The position numbers and the translations under genes were made by a program. Below are positions 17,297-26,359 of a stretch of 64,000 bases of DNA, one piece after another. Origin of the DNA: Prevotellaceae bacterium UBA1391. Lineage in GTDB: Bacteria; Bacteroidota; Bacteroidia; Bacteroidales; Bacteroidaceae. Position 1 is the stretch's first letter. Every line of letters starts with the position of its first letter. The notes beneath the pieces were generated by a model, which was given only the letters and a program-made list of their open reading frames with translations, made no database searches and had not been told where the DNA came from. The stretch is taken from NCBI GenBank assembly GCA_002305265.1, contig DBQP01000022.1, forward strand, positions 3,364-67,363, written 5' to 3'.

Positions 17297-18049
17297 ATGA
17301 GATACAGACAACCGAGCGCCTGCGGCCAGTGGCTCCGCCAGCTGGCAGCCACGTTCCTTCTCGCCCTCTGCGCCGTCGTCCCCCTCTCGGCGCAGACCGC
17401 CAACCCCACCATCACTTTCCATTCCACGGAAGAGGACGCCGACGTCACCCTCAACCCGGGCGACGCCCAGACCGTGGCTGCGCCCTGCGAGCTGACCTTC
17501 CGCGCCAACGTCGACACCGAAGGCAGCGCCTATACCAACTACACCTGCGAATGGCGGCTCTACCGCATCGACGAAGGCGAGGACAAAGCGCTCCTCACCC
17601 GCTTCGACCCCGACATGAGCTACACGCTCACCCGCAGCGGCGGCTACGGCGCCAAGCTCTACGTCACCTTCGTGAGCGCCGACGCCGACACCGTGGAGTA
17701 TGAATCGGAAACCTTCAGCATCACCATTTCAGAGTCCAAGCTCACCTGTCCCGACGGTTTCTCCCCCAACGGCGACGGCATCAACGACGTCTTCAACATC
17801 GAGAGCCAGAGCATCGTGAAACTCTCCGGCGCCATCTTCAACCGCTGGGGAAAGAAGCTCCACACCTTCACACTCGACAACCTCCAGCAGGGATGGGATG
17901 GCCGGCAGGGGGGAAACTACGTGAAGGACGGCGTCTACATGCTCTCCATCGACGCCATCGGCTCCGACGGACTCCACTACAAGATCAAGAAAGCCATCAA
18001 CGTGCTGAAGGGATTCAACGAGACCGACGAGACCACCACCTCCAACTGA
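17297..18049 (+). CDS. Secreted protein with type IX type-B (gliding-associated, CHU_C) C-terminal domain
   Basis: 250 residues from the ATG at 17297; longer in-frame starts lack a signal peptide and lie upstream of the promoter. Signal peptide ends near residue 32 (PLSAQ). A beta-rich middle part (Ig-like, about 33-150) precedes the C-terminal module at about 153-240: CPDGFSPNGDGINDVF, IFNRWGKK, WDGRQGG, VKDGVYMLSI. This is the type-B sorting signal of the type IX system. With PorT at 52.9 kb it shows the system is in use. Biological role unknown. uvrA starts 74 bases later. Confidence 0.88.
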   Translation: MRYRQPSACGQWLRQLAATFLLALCAVVPLSAQTANPTITFHSTEEDADVTLNPGDAQTVAAPCELTFRANVDTEGSAYTNYTCEWRLYRIDEGEDKALLTRFDPDMSYTLTRSGGYGAKLYVTFVSADADTVEYESETFSITISESKLTCPDGFSPNGDGINDVFNIESQSIVKLSGAIFNRWGKKLHTFTLDNLQQGWDGRQGGNYVKDGVYMLSIDAIGSDGLHYKIKKAINVLKGFNETDETTTSN

Positions 18050-18123
18050 AGCCATTCCGCACACACGACACGGCCCTCCGCCCCGACCGGAGCGGCCACA
18101 CGACACAACACGCAGGACAACTC

Positions 18124-20967
18124 ATGCAACAGCAATACATCGAAGTAGAGGGAGCACGCGTACACAACCTCAAGAACATCAACGTACGCATCCCACGCAA
18201 CTCCCTCACCGTCATCACCGGCGTCAGCGGCTCGGGCAAGTCCAGCCTCGCCTTCGACACCCTCTATGCCGAAGGCCAGCGCCGATATATCGAGACCTTC
18301 TCCTCCTACGCACGCAACTTCCTCGGCGGACTCGAGCGCCCCGACGTCGACAACATCAGCGGCCTCAGCCCCGTCATCAGCATCGAGCAGAAGACCACCA
18401 GCAAGAACCCGCGGTCCACCGTAGGCACCGTCACCGAGGTCTACGACTACGTCCGCCTGCTCTATGCACGCGCCGGCACCGCCTACAGCTACGTCACCGG
18501 CGAGCCGATGGTAAAGTACACCGAAGACAAAATCCTCCGCCTCATCCTCTCCGACTACGAAGGCAAGGCCATCTACATTCTCTCTCCCCTCGTGCGCAGC
18601 CGCAAGGGACACTACCGCGAGCTCTTCGAGACCATGCGCAAGAAGGGCTATCTCCACGTGCGCGTCGACGGGCAACTCCTGCCCATCGAGCCCGACATGA
18701 AGGTCGACCGCTATAAGAACCACAACATCGAGGTCGTCGTCGACAAGCTCATCGCCACCGAGAAAGACACCGACCGCCTGCTCAAGTCCATTGACACCGC
18801 CATGAATCTGGGCGAAGGACTCGTCATGCTCATGGAGAAAGGCGCCAACGAAGGCAAGTTCTACAGCAAGCGGCTCATGTGTCCCACCTCCGGCATCAGC
18901 TACAATGACCCTGCGCCCAACAACTTCTCCTTCAACTCCCCCGAAGGCGCGTGCCCCCGCTGCAAGGGCTTGGGCGTGGTCAGCATGATCGACGAGGACA
19001 AGATCATCCCCGACAAGGCCCTCTCCGTGGCCGACGGTGCGCTCGCCCCGCTCGGCAAGGCCAAGAAGACCATCATCTTCTATCAAATCGAAGCCATCCT
19101 CCAGGCGCACGGATACAGCCTCCAGACGCCGCTGCAGGACATCAGCGAAGAAGCCGTCCACGAAATCATCTACGGCTCCGATCGCCGCCTGTGCATCAAG
19201 AAAGACAAACTGCACCTCACGTCCGACTATTTCTGCACGTACGAGGGCATCCCGAAATACATCCGCCAGCTGGCCGAGGTCGACTCTTCCGCCGCAGCGC
19301 AGCGCTGGGCCGAGAGTTTCGACCGCACCTGCACCTGTCCTGAATGCAACGGCGCGCGGCTCAAGCGCGAGTCGCTGCACTACCGCATCAACGGCTGCAA
19401 CATCGCCGATGTCTCCAACATGGACCTGGCACAGCTGCACGAGTGGACCACCCACCTCTCGCAGCACCTGACGGCACGGCAAGCAGAGATTGCCGCGGAA
19501 ATCCTGAAAGAAATCAACAAGCGCCTTGAGTTCCTCCTCAATGTCGGGCTCGACTATCTCTCGCTCAACCGTCCCACGGGCTCGCTCTCGGGCGGCGAAA
19601 GCCAGCGCATCCGTCTCGCCACACAGATCGGCACGCAGCTCGTCAATGTGCTCTACATCCTCGACGAGCCTTCCATCGGTCTTCATCAGCGCGACAACAC
19701 GCGCCTCATCAACTCGCTGAAGGCGCTCCGCGACATCGGCAACACCATCGTCGTCGTAGAGCATGACCGCGACATGATGATGGCCGCCGACTATATCGTC
19801 GACATTGGCCCCGCCGCCGGCAAGAACGGCGGACAGGTGCTCTTCCAGGGCACGCCGGAGGAACTGCTCAAGGCCGACACCCTCACCGCGCGCTGGCTGC
19901 GCGACCAGGAGCAGATCGAAAGCCCCGACCCGTCGCAGCGATGGACCTATGAGGACGGAGAGCAGCTCACCCTCCACGGGGCCAGCGGCAACAACCTACG
20001 CCACATCGACGTCACCTTTCCGCTGGGCAAGCTCATCTGTGTGAGCGGCGTCAGCGGTTCGGGCAAGTCGACGCTCATCAACGACACGCTCCAGCCCATC
20101 CTCTCCCAGCATTTCTACCGCTCTCTCCGCCAGCCGCTCCCCTACGACAGCATCGACGGAATGCAGTATATCGACAAGGTCATCAGCGTCGACCAGTCGC
20201 CTCTCGGCCGTACGCCGCGCTCGAATCCCGCCACCTACACCGGCGTTTTCTCTGATATCCGCACGCTGTACGTAGAGATGCCGGAGGCGCGCATACGTGC
20301 CTACAAGCCGGGGCGCTTCTCCTTCAATGTCAAGGGAGGTCGATGTGAGGCCTGCTCGGGCAATGGCTACAAGAACATCGCCATGAATTTCCTGCCCGAC
20401 ATTCAGGTGCCCTGCGAGCAATGCCACGGCCAACGCTACAACAGAGCCACCCTGGAAGTGAGGTTCAAGGGAAAATCCATTGCCGACGTGCTCGACATGA
20501 CCATCAACGAGGCCGTCGAATTCTTCGAGAATCAGCCGCAGATACTCAACAAAATCAAAGTGCTGCAGGAAGTCGGGCTCGGCTACATCCGGCTCGGACA
20601 GCCCTCCAACACCCTCTCCGGCGGCGAGAGCCAGCGCGTGAAACTCGCCACGGAACTCGCCCGACGCGACACCGGACGCACGCTCTTCATCCTCGACGAA
20701 CCGACCACCGGCCTTCACTTCGCCGACATCCAAGCGCTCATGACCGTCCTGCGCCGCCTCGTCGACAAGGGCAACACCGTCATCGTCATCGAGCACAACA
20801 TGGACGTCATCGCCCATGCGGACCACATCATCGACCTCGGGCCCGACGGAGGACGACGCGGAGGCCAGTTGCTGGCAACAGGCACGCCGCGCGAAATTGC
20901 CCGTCTGGGCATCGGACCGACCGCGCTCTACCTCCAGAAGGAGCTGCAACGCACGAGCAACATCTGA
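18124..20967 (+). CDS. uvrA: Excinuclease ABC subunit A
   Basis: 947 residues from the ATG at 18124 (MQQQYIEVEG). UvrA finds bulky DNA lesions with UvrB in nucleotide excision repair. Walker A1 GVSGSGKSS at 33-41, signature LSGGESQR near 489, second Walker A GVSGSGKST near 642, second LSGGESQR near 836. The C-terminal zinc site is intact (C741, C744, C764, C767). The N-terminal zinc site is degenerate: C253-P-T-S replaces Cys-x-x-Cys, while CPRC at 277-280 is kept. The protein is otherwise full length and no damage is seen. It shares strand with the cargo gene upstream and may be co-transcribed. Confidence 0.96.
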   Translation: MQQQYIEVEGARVHNLKNINVRIPRNSLTVITGVSGSGKSSLAFDTLYAEGQRRYIETFSSYARNFLGGLERPDVDNISGLSPVISIEQKTTSKNPRSTVGTVTEVYDYVRLLYARAGTAYSYVTGEPMVKYTEDKILRLILSDYEGKAIYILSPLVRSRKGHYRELFETMRKKGYLHVRVDGQLLPIEPDMKVDRYKNHNIEVVVDKLIATEKDTDRLLKSIDTAMNLGEGLVMLMEKGANEGKFYSKRLMCPTSGISYNDPAPNNFSFNSPEGACPRCKGLGVVSMIDEDKIIPDKALSVADGALAPLGKAKKTIIFYQIEAILQAHGYSLQTPLQDISEEAVHEIIYGSDRRLCIKKDKLHLTSDYFCTYEGIPKYIRQLAEVDSSAAAQRWAESFDRTCTCPECNGARLKRESLHYRINGCNIADVSNMDLAQLHEWTTHLSQHLTARQAEIAAEILKEINKRLEFLLNVGLDYLSLNRPTGSLSGGESQRIRLATQIGTQLVNVLYILDEPSIGLHQRDNTRLINSLKALRDIGNTIVVVEHDRDMMMAADYIVDIGPAAGKNGGQVLFQGTPEELLKADTLTARWLRDQEQIESPDPSQRWTYEDGEQLTLHGASGNNLRHIDVTFPLGKLICVSGVSGSGKSTLINDTLQPILSQHFYRSLRQPLPYDSIDGMQYIDKVISVDQSPLGRTPRSNPATYTGVFSDIRTLYVEMPEARIRAYKPGRFSFNVKGGRCEACSGNGYKNIAMNFLPDIQVPCEQCHGQRYNRATLEVRFKGKSIADVLDMTINEAVEFFENQPQILNKIKVLQEVGLGYIRLGQPSNTLSGGESQRVKLATELARRDTGRTLFILDEPTTGLHFADIQALMTVLRRLVDKGNTVIVIEHNMDVIAHADHIIDLGPDGGRRGGQLLATGTPREIARLGIGPTALYLQKELQRTSNI

Positions 20968-21015
20968 GCAACAGCGCCGTCGGACACGACCCAAGCGCTG
21001 CCGAGCACCTGCAAG

Positions 21016-21060
21016 AAGTGCCGCCGAAAAGCTGAATCCATCAACTTTTCGGCGGCACTT
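21016..21060. terminator. Bidirectional terminator, perfect 16-bp stem
   Basis: Arms 21016-21031 and 21045-21060 are perfect complements around a 13-base loop, between the convergent uvrA and surface lipoprotein genes. Confidence 0.75.
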
Positions 21061-21101
21061 CTGCTGTTTGCGCCCAGCACGCGGAATGGAAAAAGAAAAA
21101 C

Positions 21102-21221
21102 GAACGCACTCTTTTTGGAAAAAGACTGCGCCCGAAAATGAAAACGAGCGCGTTCGTTTGAAAAAGAGAAGGCCTTCGTAAACGAACACGAAGGCCTTCG
21201 TAAATGAACGAGAAGGCCTTC
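21102..21221. repeat. Triplet palindrome locus 3, fused in register to a 22-bp array
   Basis: GAAGGCCTTC at 21168, 21190 and 21212. Exactly 22, 44 and 66 bases upstream, the same register holds GAGCGCGTTC (21146), GACTGCGCCC (21124) and GAACGCACTC (21102), each followed by an A-rich 12-base spacer. These three cores match the units of the arrays at 30435 (GAACGCACTC) and 12136 (GACTGCGCTC), so this locus joins the palindrome family to the plain arrays. Confidence 0.9.
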
Positions 21222-21301
21222 GTGCACGACTGAGCATGCCGGCGCCACAGGATGATGCGCCGCACGACTGCTGCTGAACACGCTGCTGATCGTCCTTCCC
21301 G

Positions 21302-22543
21302 TCAGCGCGACAGGTGGAGGTCGGTGGCCCGGGCCACTTCCGTACTCGTGTCGCCAATCCAACCGTTCTTCTGATTGAGCGAGGTGTAGACGCGGATGAA
21401 GTCCGCACCGGGGAGGCTGACAGGGTTGCCCTGACGGTCTACGGCCCAGGAGAGGTCGAAGCTGCAAAGGTCCACCTGCTCGTTGGGATGATTGTCGACA
21501 TAGCCCCAGTCGAAGGCGTAGAGGATGAAATTGCGTCCGATGCCGCTCTCGTCCACCGAATTGCCGGGCAGCCGTGTGCCTGAGAAACTCAGGCTCTCAC
21601 GCTCAATCCACGCGGGGAAATAGTCTTGGCTGTGATAGGAGTTCTTCGGAATGTAGCCCGTCTGGCCCTGGTTGTCCTCCCACGCGATGTAGACTGTGTC
21701 CGTCTGCATGTTCTTGCGGTCGGGGATGGGCGTATGCTCCGTGGGGCGGTGATAGGTGATGCTGTAGCCATGGACGGTGGCGGGATGACGGTAGGCGCTG
21801 CCGGCCAGCTCATACCATTCGTCGTCGTCGGGGCGCCCGTTCAGGTTGCGGTCGAAGGCCACTTCCACGATGCCCGGCTCTGCCGATCCGCCGAGGCGCG
21901 TCGGGTCCTTGGCGTCGGGGGCATAGTTGGCATTTCCTCGGATATAGAGGTCCTTCTTTCCAGGCACATTGACGATGGTGTGGTCGAAGCCGAAGACTAC
22001 ATAACCGCCGAACGCACCGAGCGTTATCATCTCGTCGGCCACGAGGCAGTCCTCTGCCTTCCGCCGCATGTCCTCGGCGTCGTCGCCCTCTTCGTAAAGC
22101 GGGAGCGTGTTGGTGTGCTGGCCCGGTGCGGGCATATACTCGAGCACACGCGACGTGAACGGGCTGTACTCCACGTTCTCGTGCGTGACATGGATATCCA
22201 TGCTATGCGTGAAGGTCGTTCCCTCGGTGTCGATTTCCAGTCGAAGCGCGTGCGTGCCTTCCTCGGCGGAGAGGAAGATGAGCTCGCGCTCTGCGGAGAG
22301 CAGCGAGTCGTTGCCCGCCGCCGTCTGAAGCAGCCAGCGGTAGGCACTGCCCGAATAGCTGGGCTGGAGGCGCAGTTTGGACATGCGCGGAATGTAGTAA
22401 GCGGCCTCCAACCCGAGTGAAACGTAGTCGGACTCCCGGCTGCAGGCCACGAGAAGAACGGCGCAGAGCGCACAACAGACGATGCGGCGTGCGCCATGCA
22501 GGAATTTCCACGGCCCTTCGGCCCAATTCAAAAGACTGTTCAT
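21302..22543 (-). CDS. Surface lipoprotein of the B12 uptake operon
   Basis: 413 residues from the ATG at 22543, chosen because it yields a lipoprotein signal (ALCAVLLVAC, lipidated C34); longer in-frame starts run into the upstream gene. The body looks like a secreted beta protein with NLNGRPDDDEWYELAGS (EF-hand-like loop) and a C-terminal discoidin-like stretch. Proteins of this type are found next to BtuB and BtuG in Bacteroides. It is the third gene after btuB and btuG (74-base gap), so it likely helps corrinoid capture at the cell surface, but its biochemical role is not known. Confidence 0.65.
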   Translation of the reverse strand: MNSLLNWAEGPWKFLHGARRIVCCALCAVLLVACSRESDYVSLGLEAAYYIPRMSKLRLQPSYSGSAYRWLLQTAAGNDSLLSAERELIFLSAEEGTHALRLEIDTEGTTFTHSMDIHVTHENVEYSPFTSRVLEYMPAPGQHTNTLPLYEEGDDAEDMRRKAEDCLVADEMITLGAFGGYVVFGFDHTIVNVPGKKDLYIRGNANYAPDAKDPTRLGGSAEPGIVEVAFDRNLNGRPDDDEWYELAGSAYRHPATVHGYSITYHRPTEHTPIPDRKNMQTDTVYIAWEDNQGQTGYIPKNSYHSQDYFPAWIERESLSFSGTRLPGNSVDESGIGRNFILYAFDWGYVDNHPNEQVDLCSFDLSWAVDRQGNPVSLPGADFIRVYTSLNQKNGWIGDTSTEVARATDLHLSR

Positions 22544-22617
22544 GCTGTTTTCAAATGCGTGTGTCGGAGGGCCGGAGCCCACCGGGTGTCTGGATGCGAT
22601 GCGCAGCGGGCACGGAG

Positions 22618-23793
22618 TCAGCGGCGCGTCACGAAGCACATGGCGGCCGGAATGTCGCCCGTGCGCACGCTCCAAAGGCGCTCGCCGCGAGCAGAATAGC
22701 AATGGAGCTGCCCGCTCGACACGTAGTTCTTGGCGTCGGTGATATAAATTTCCCGCGTCACGGGATGGACGATGAGCCCATAGGGGATGGTGATGGTGCG
22801 CTCGGTGCCGTCGGTGATGAAGCTTGAGCTGACACGCTGCAGCGTCCGCGTGTTGATGATGCCGTAGGTGACGGTGTTGCGCTGCAGCTGATTGCTCCAC
22901 CCGGTGCTGAAGTAGTAGAGACTGTCGCCGGCCATGCAGAAGCGGCTGCACGGAATGTCCAGCGTGTCGGTGAGCTCCATCTGTCCGTTCCGCCCGATGG
23001 GCCGGAGCACATGCAGGCGCGAGGGCACGTCCTCGTAGTCGCCCCGGCTGCTCACCCACAGCTTTCCCTCGGAGTCAAGACCCACCTGATGGAGGTTGAG
23101 ACCGACGGCAATCTGGCGCACCTGACGCATCGTCGCGCGATTGACGACAGAGAGCATCTGGTCGTAGACGCCGGTGAGATAGCCGCCCGAGTTCGCCACA
23201 TAGATGTTCTCGCCGTCGATGCAGATGCCGTCGGGCTGATAGCCGACGGTGCAGCGCGCCGTGATGCGCAGGCTGGCGGTGTCGACCTCGTAGACGGCAC
23301 CGCGCACGGCCGTAGACGCTCCCGCCTGAACGGGCCCGACGTAGCTGGTGATGTAGGCCTTGCCATCGGCAAAGGCGATGTAGCGGCAGTTCGGAATGTC
23401 CACCTGCCCGATGCGCCGCCCCGACGCCACGTCCATCACCTCCACCTTGTTGGAGCAGTTGATGACGGCCCAGAGCCTGCAGCCATAGACCTGGATGTCG
23501 TTGCCCACGTCACCCAGTTCGAGGGCGACGTCCGGATTGCGCGAGGCGTAGATATTGCGGTAGTATTGGCCCGCGGCCATGTCGAGATAGTCGAGCGTCG
23601 ACTTGTTGGAGCCCATGTTGCCCTCGTTGAGCAGATACATGCCGACAATGCCGCTGCGCGCGTCGACCGTCGTAGGCAGGCGCTCGGTTTCCTGCGGCAC
23701 CACCACCTCGTCTTCCCGGCAGCCGACGCAGAGCGCCGCCACGAGGCCGCAGAAGGCGAGCGGGCGAAGAAATGACAGGCTGAATCGGTTCAT
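22618..23793 (-). CDS. btuG: Cobalamin-binding surface lipoprotein BtuG (beta-propeller)
   Basis: 391 residues with a lipoprotein signal (LVAALCVGC, C25). The rest is a YncE-like beta-propeller; MYLLNEGNMGSNKSTLDYLD, ELGDVGNDIQVYG, INCSNKVEVMD and IPNCRYIAF are close to the BtuG lid proteins of Bacteroides, which bind cobalamin tightly and close over BtuB. Its ATG overlaps the btuB stop codon by one base (TGATG), so translation is probably coupled. Regulation would follow the btuB promoter. A different corrinoid preference is possible. Confidence 0.82.
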   Translation of the reverse strand: MNRFSLSFLRPLAFCGLVAALCVGCREDEVVVPQETERLPTTVDARSGIVGMYLLNEGNMGSNKSTLDYLDMAAGQYYRNIYASRNPDVALELGDVGNDIQVYGCRLWAVINCSNKVEVMDVASGRRIGQVDIPNCRYIAFADGKAYITSYVGPVQAGASTAVRGAVYEVDTASLRITARCTVGYQPDGICIDGENIYVANSGGYLTGVYDQMLSVVNRATMRQVRQIAVGLNLHQVGLDSEGKLWVSSRGDYEDVPSRLHVLRPIGRNGQMELTDTLDIPCSRFCMAGDSLYYFSTGWSNQLQRNTVTYGIINTRTLQRVSSSFITDGTERTITIPYGLIVHPVTREIYITDAKNYVSSGQLHCYSARGERLWSVRTGDIPAAMCFVTRR

Positions 23794-25826
23794 CAGATAT
23801 CAAGCGTTAGCGTGAAGCGGTAGTTTCGCTTCGGCATGGGATAATTGAGAATGACATCGTAGTCCTGGCTGAGCAGGTTGTTCACTTCGAACATGGCCCG
23901 CAGCTGGTATCCCTGATAGCGGAACGCGCGCTGGAGCGACACGTCGTTGGTGTACCAAGGCTGCGCGCGGTTGTAGCGGATGTTCTCTTGCTGGTTATAC
24001 CGCTTGCCGGTGTAGATGAAGCTGTAGTTCAGGTTCCAGTCGCGCCAGGCGAGCTGCAGGTTGGCCGATCCGCTGTTCCAGGGGATGTAGGGTATCTGAT
24101 CGCGATAGTAGGAGTCGGCTGGAGAAGTCACGTCGATGGCGTGCTGATAGGTGTATTGCACCCTCGCCCCGATGCTGAGCCCGCGCATGGGCTGGAGCTC
24201 GAGGCCCGCCGAGGCATCCACGCCCGTGATGTGGACACGGCCGAGGTTCAGCATCGTCCAGCGGAATTGCGCGCCTTTGGGATAGGCCACAATCTTGTCG
24301 CTGACGAAATTGCGGTAGCCGTCCACCTGCACTTCCCACTGCCGGAGCAGTCCGTCGCGCTGCGGACTCTTGTAGGCCAGTCCCACGTCGAACTGCGTCG
24401 TGCGCTCGGGACGGAGCAAGGCGTTCCCCACTTCCGTGTAGTAGAGATCGTTGAAGGTGGGCATGCGAAAACTGCGCTTGGCGAAGGCGCGCAACGTGAG
24501 CGGAACGCGCGGCAACGGATTCCAGCCGACGAAGAAGGCCGGCGTGAAGGCCGTGCGGCTGTCGGCAGCGTCGGAGCGTCGCGTGCGGTCGTCCACGACG
24601 TTCATCACGAGGCTTCCCTGCATTTTCAGTCCGCCGGCATTGTAGGCCGTGGCCACCGACAGGTAGTGATGCCAGCGCAGGGGGCGGGCAAAGCCGACGA
24701 GGTCGGCCTCCATCCGGTTCCACTGCACGTCGTAGGCGGCCGACACGTCCCATGCGTCGGTCAGGTTGTAGAGGTGCGCCGTCGAGAGATAGAACTCCTG
24801 CTGGCGATAGGTGTTGTCCACCTGCATCACGCTCGTGTCGTTGTTCTCGTAATGCGTGCGGTAGAAGGCGTATTTGCCGAGCAGCTGCGCATGATAGCGC
24901 GACGTGACGTCCTGCTGCCAGGAGCCCTGCACGAAGCTGTTGTTGTCGCCCAGCCGCTCGCCGCGCCGCCACACGTTGTTGACGATGGCACCGGGCACAC
25001 CGCGCTCACTGGTGTAGTTGTAGGCTTTCAGCATCCACTTGCCGCCGTCGAGACGCCCGAAGAGCGCGGCCTCGAGACGCGTGGCGCGGATGTCGCCATT
25101 GCGCCGCGTGGCCGTCGTGTCGTACATCAGCACGCCCGAGTCGGCCGAGCGGCGCTTGTAGCGGAACTCATACTTGCCGCTCGAGCTCAGCCACTCGCCA
25201 TTCACGCTCACCGACACCCTCGGCGAGAGCCGGAGCTCCAGCAGCGCACTCGGATTCACGAGGTCGAAGGAACCCGACTTGAAGCGGGCGCGCAGGTGAT
25301 ACTGCGTCGGCCCGTCGAACTCCGGCGTGCGAGTCCACATATAGATGCTGCCGGCCGAGGAGAAATCCTTCGCCGCCTGGAAGATCTGGCTTTTCTGTCC
25401 GTTGAACAGCGAGATGGCCTGCATGTTGTCGAGCGAGAACATGCCGAGGTCCACTTGCCCGTTCTGCGCATTCGAAAGCTGGATGCCGTCGTAGAACACA
25501 CCCACGTGGTTCGTGCCCATGCTGCGGATGTTCACCGTCTTGATGCCACCCACGCCGCCGTAGTCCTTCAGCTGCACACCGGCGAAATAGCGCAGCGCGT
25601 CGGCCACACTCAGCGCGTTGAGCCGCTCGAGCGCCTGGCCCTCCAGCTGCTGCACGGGAATGACCGCGCGCGAGGTGCGTGCCGTCACGACCACCTCCCG
25701 CAGCCGGAGCATGCTGTCGGGAAAGACCGACAAACCTGCCCCCGCACCCGAGGCCACACCCTGTGCTGCCGATCCTGCCGCACAGAGCGCAGCAAGAGCG
25801 AGCAATTTCAGTCGTTGGAAACTCAT
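23793..25826 (-). CDS. btuB: TonB-dependent cobalamin transporter BtuB
   Basis: 677 residues from the ATG at 25826 (MSFQRLKLLALAALC, a good signal peptide). An upstream in-frame ATG at 25844 adds six residues. The TonB box is LREVVVTA. The plug has NIRSMGTNHVGVFYDGIQL, GQVDLGMFSLDNM and FNGQKSQIFQAAKDF, a pattern typical of Bacteroidetes BtuB. A 22-strand barrel follows, ending in YRFTLTLDI. It moves corrinoids across the outer membrane with energy from TonB. The close coupling to btuG supports B12 as substrate. The transcript start is so near that no cobalamin riboswitch can be present. Confidence 0.85.
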   Translation of the reverse strand: MSFQRLKLLALAALCAAGSAAQGVASGAGAGLSVFPDSMLRLREVVVTARTSRAVIPVQQLEGQALERLNALSVADALRYFAGVQLKDYGGVGGIKTVNIRSMGTNHVGVFYDGIQLSNAQNGQVDLGMFSLDNMQAISLFNGQKSQIFQAAKDFSSAGSIYMWTRTPEFDGPTQYHLRARFKSGSFDLVNPSALLELRLSPRVSVSVNGEWLSSSGKYEFRYKRRSADSGVLMYDTTATRRNGDIRATRLEAALFGRLDGGKWMLKAYNYTSERGVPGAIVNNVWRRGERLGDNNSFVQGSWQQDVTSRYHAQLLGKYAFYRTHYENNDTSVMQVDNTYRQQEFYLSTAHLYNLTDAWDVSAAYDVQWNRMEADLVGFARPLRWHHYLSVATAYNAGGLKMQGSLVMNVVDDRTRRSDAADSRTAFTPAFFVGWNPLPRVPLTLRAFAKRSFRMPTFNDLYYTEVGNALLRPERTTQFDVGLAYKSPQRDGLLRQWEVQVDGYRNFVSDKIVAYPKGAQFRWTMLNLGRVHITGVDASAGLELQPMRGLSIGARVQYTYQHAIDVTSPADSYYRDQIPYIPWNSGSANLQLAWRDWNLNYSFIYTGKRYNQQENIRYNRAQPWYTNDVSLQRAFRYQGYQLRAMFEVNNLLSQDYDVILNYPMPKRNYRFTLTLDI

Positions 25827-25854
25827 GTCAAATCGTAATCTCATGAAAAGTGAT

Positions 25855-25863
25855 GCAAAGTTA
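25855..25863 (-). promoter_or_regulatory. Promoter -7 box of the btuB operon
   Basis: Minus-strand TAACTTTGC lies 29 bases before the chosen btuB start, giving a leader of roughly 25 bases. Confidence 0.7.
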
Positions 25864-26004
25864 CAAAAACAAATCCACACTGCCGCACATCCCAGTCCAC
25901 AATCCCGCGGCAGCGCACCACCGCGAGGACTGCCGCTGCGCGCCACCGCAAGAATCGCCGCCCCGCGCCAAAACAGTCCCCACCACCGCTGCCCACACAG
26001 CCAA

Positions 26005-26058
26005 GAAGGCCTTCCCGACACCACACGAAGGCCTTCTCGCAGCTCCGAGAAGGCCTTC
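26005..26058. repeat. Triplet palindrome locus 4 (22-bp period)
   Basis: GAAGGCCTTC at 26005, 26027 and 26049, between the divergent btuB and peptidase genes. The remaining gap (25864-26264) shows nothing else. Confidence 0.95.
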
Positions 26059-26264
26059 TTGAAAATGTCCACACAGAACCCTCACGCGGCGCAGACGCAC
26101 CCGTCGCCGAATCCCGACGCCCACCCCCGACACCCGCAGCAGCCACCATCTGCGGCCGACGCACGGCAGCGCGGCAACGCAGCGCAGCGCCCACGCCGCC
26201 GGCAACAGCGGGAAAGGCATGAGAAAACGGGGACAAAGCGCACGCACATATCAGTTTTTTTGGC

Positions 26265-26273
26265 TACCTTTGC
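26265..26273 (+). promoter_or_regulatory. Promoter -7 box of the S37 peptidase gene
   Basis: TACCTTTGC preceded by a T run, 87 bases before the start codon. Confidence 0.65.
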
Positions 26274-26359
26274 AACCGACAAGCAGGCCGCGCAGCCCGA
26301 CCGACATCCGGCCGCGCCGGCAGACAAACGCACTACCACAGACAATTCCCTCCCGACTC

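Noticed and set aside
18880..18963. Damaged uvrA because of the incomplete N-terminal zinc site
   Set aside because: Length, both ATPase sites and the C-terminal zinc site are intact, and the N-terminal site is variable among bacteria, so this is treated as normal variation.
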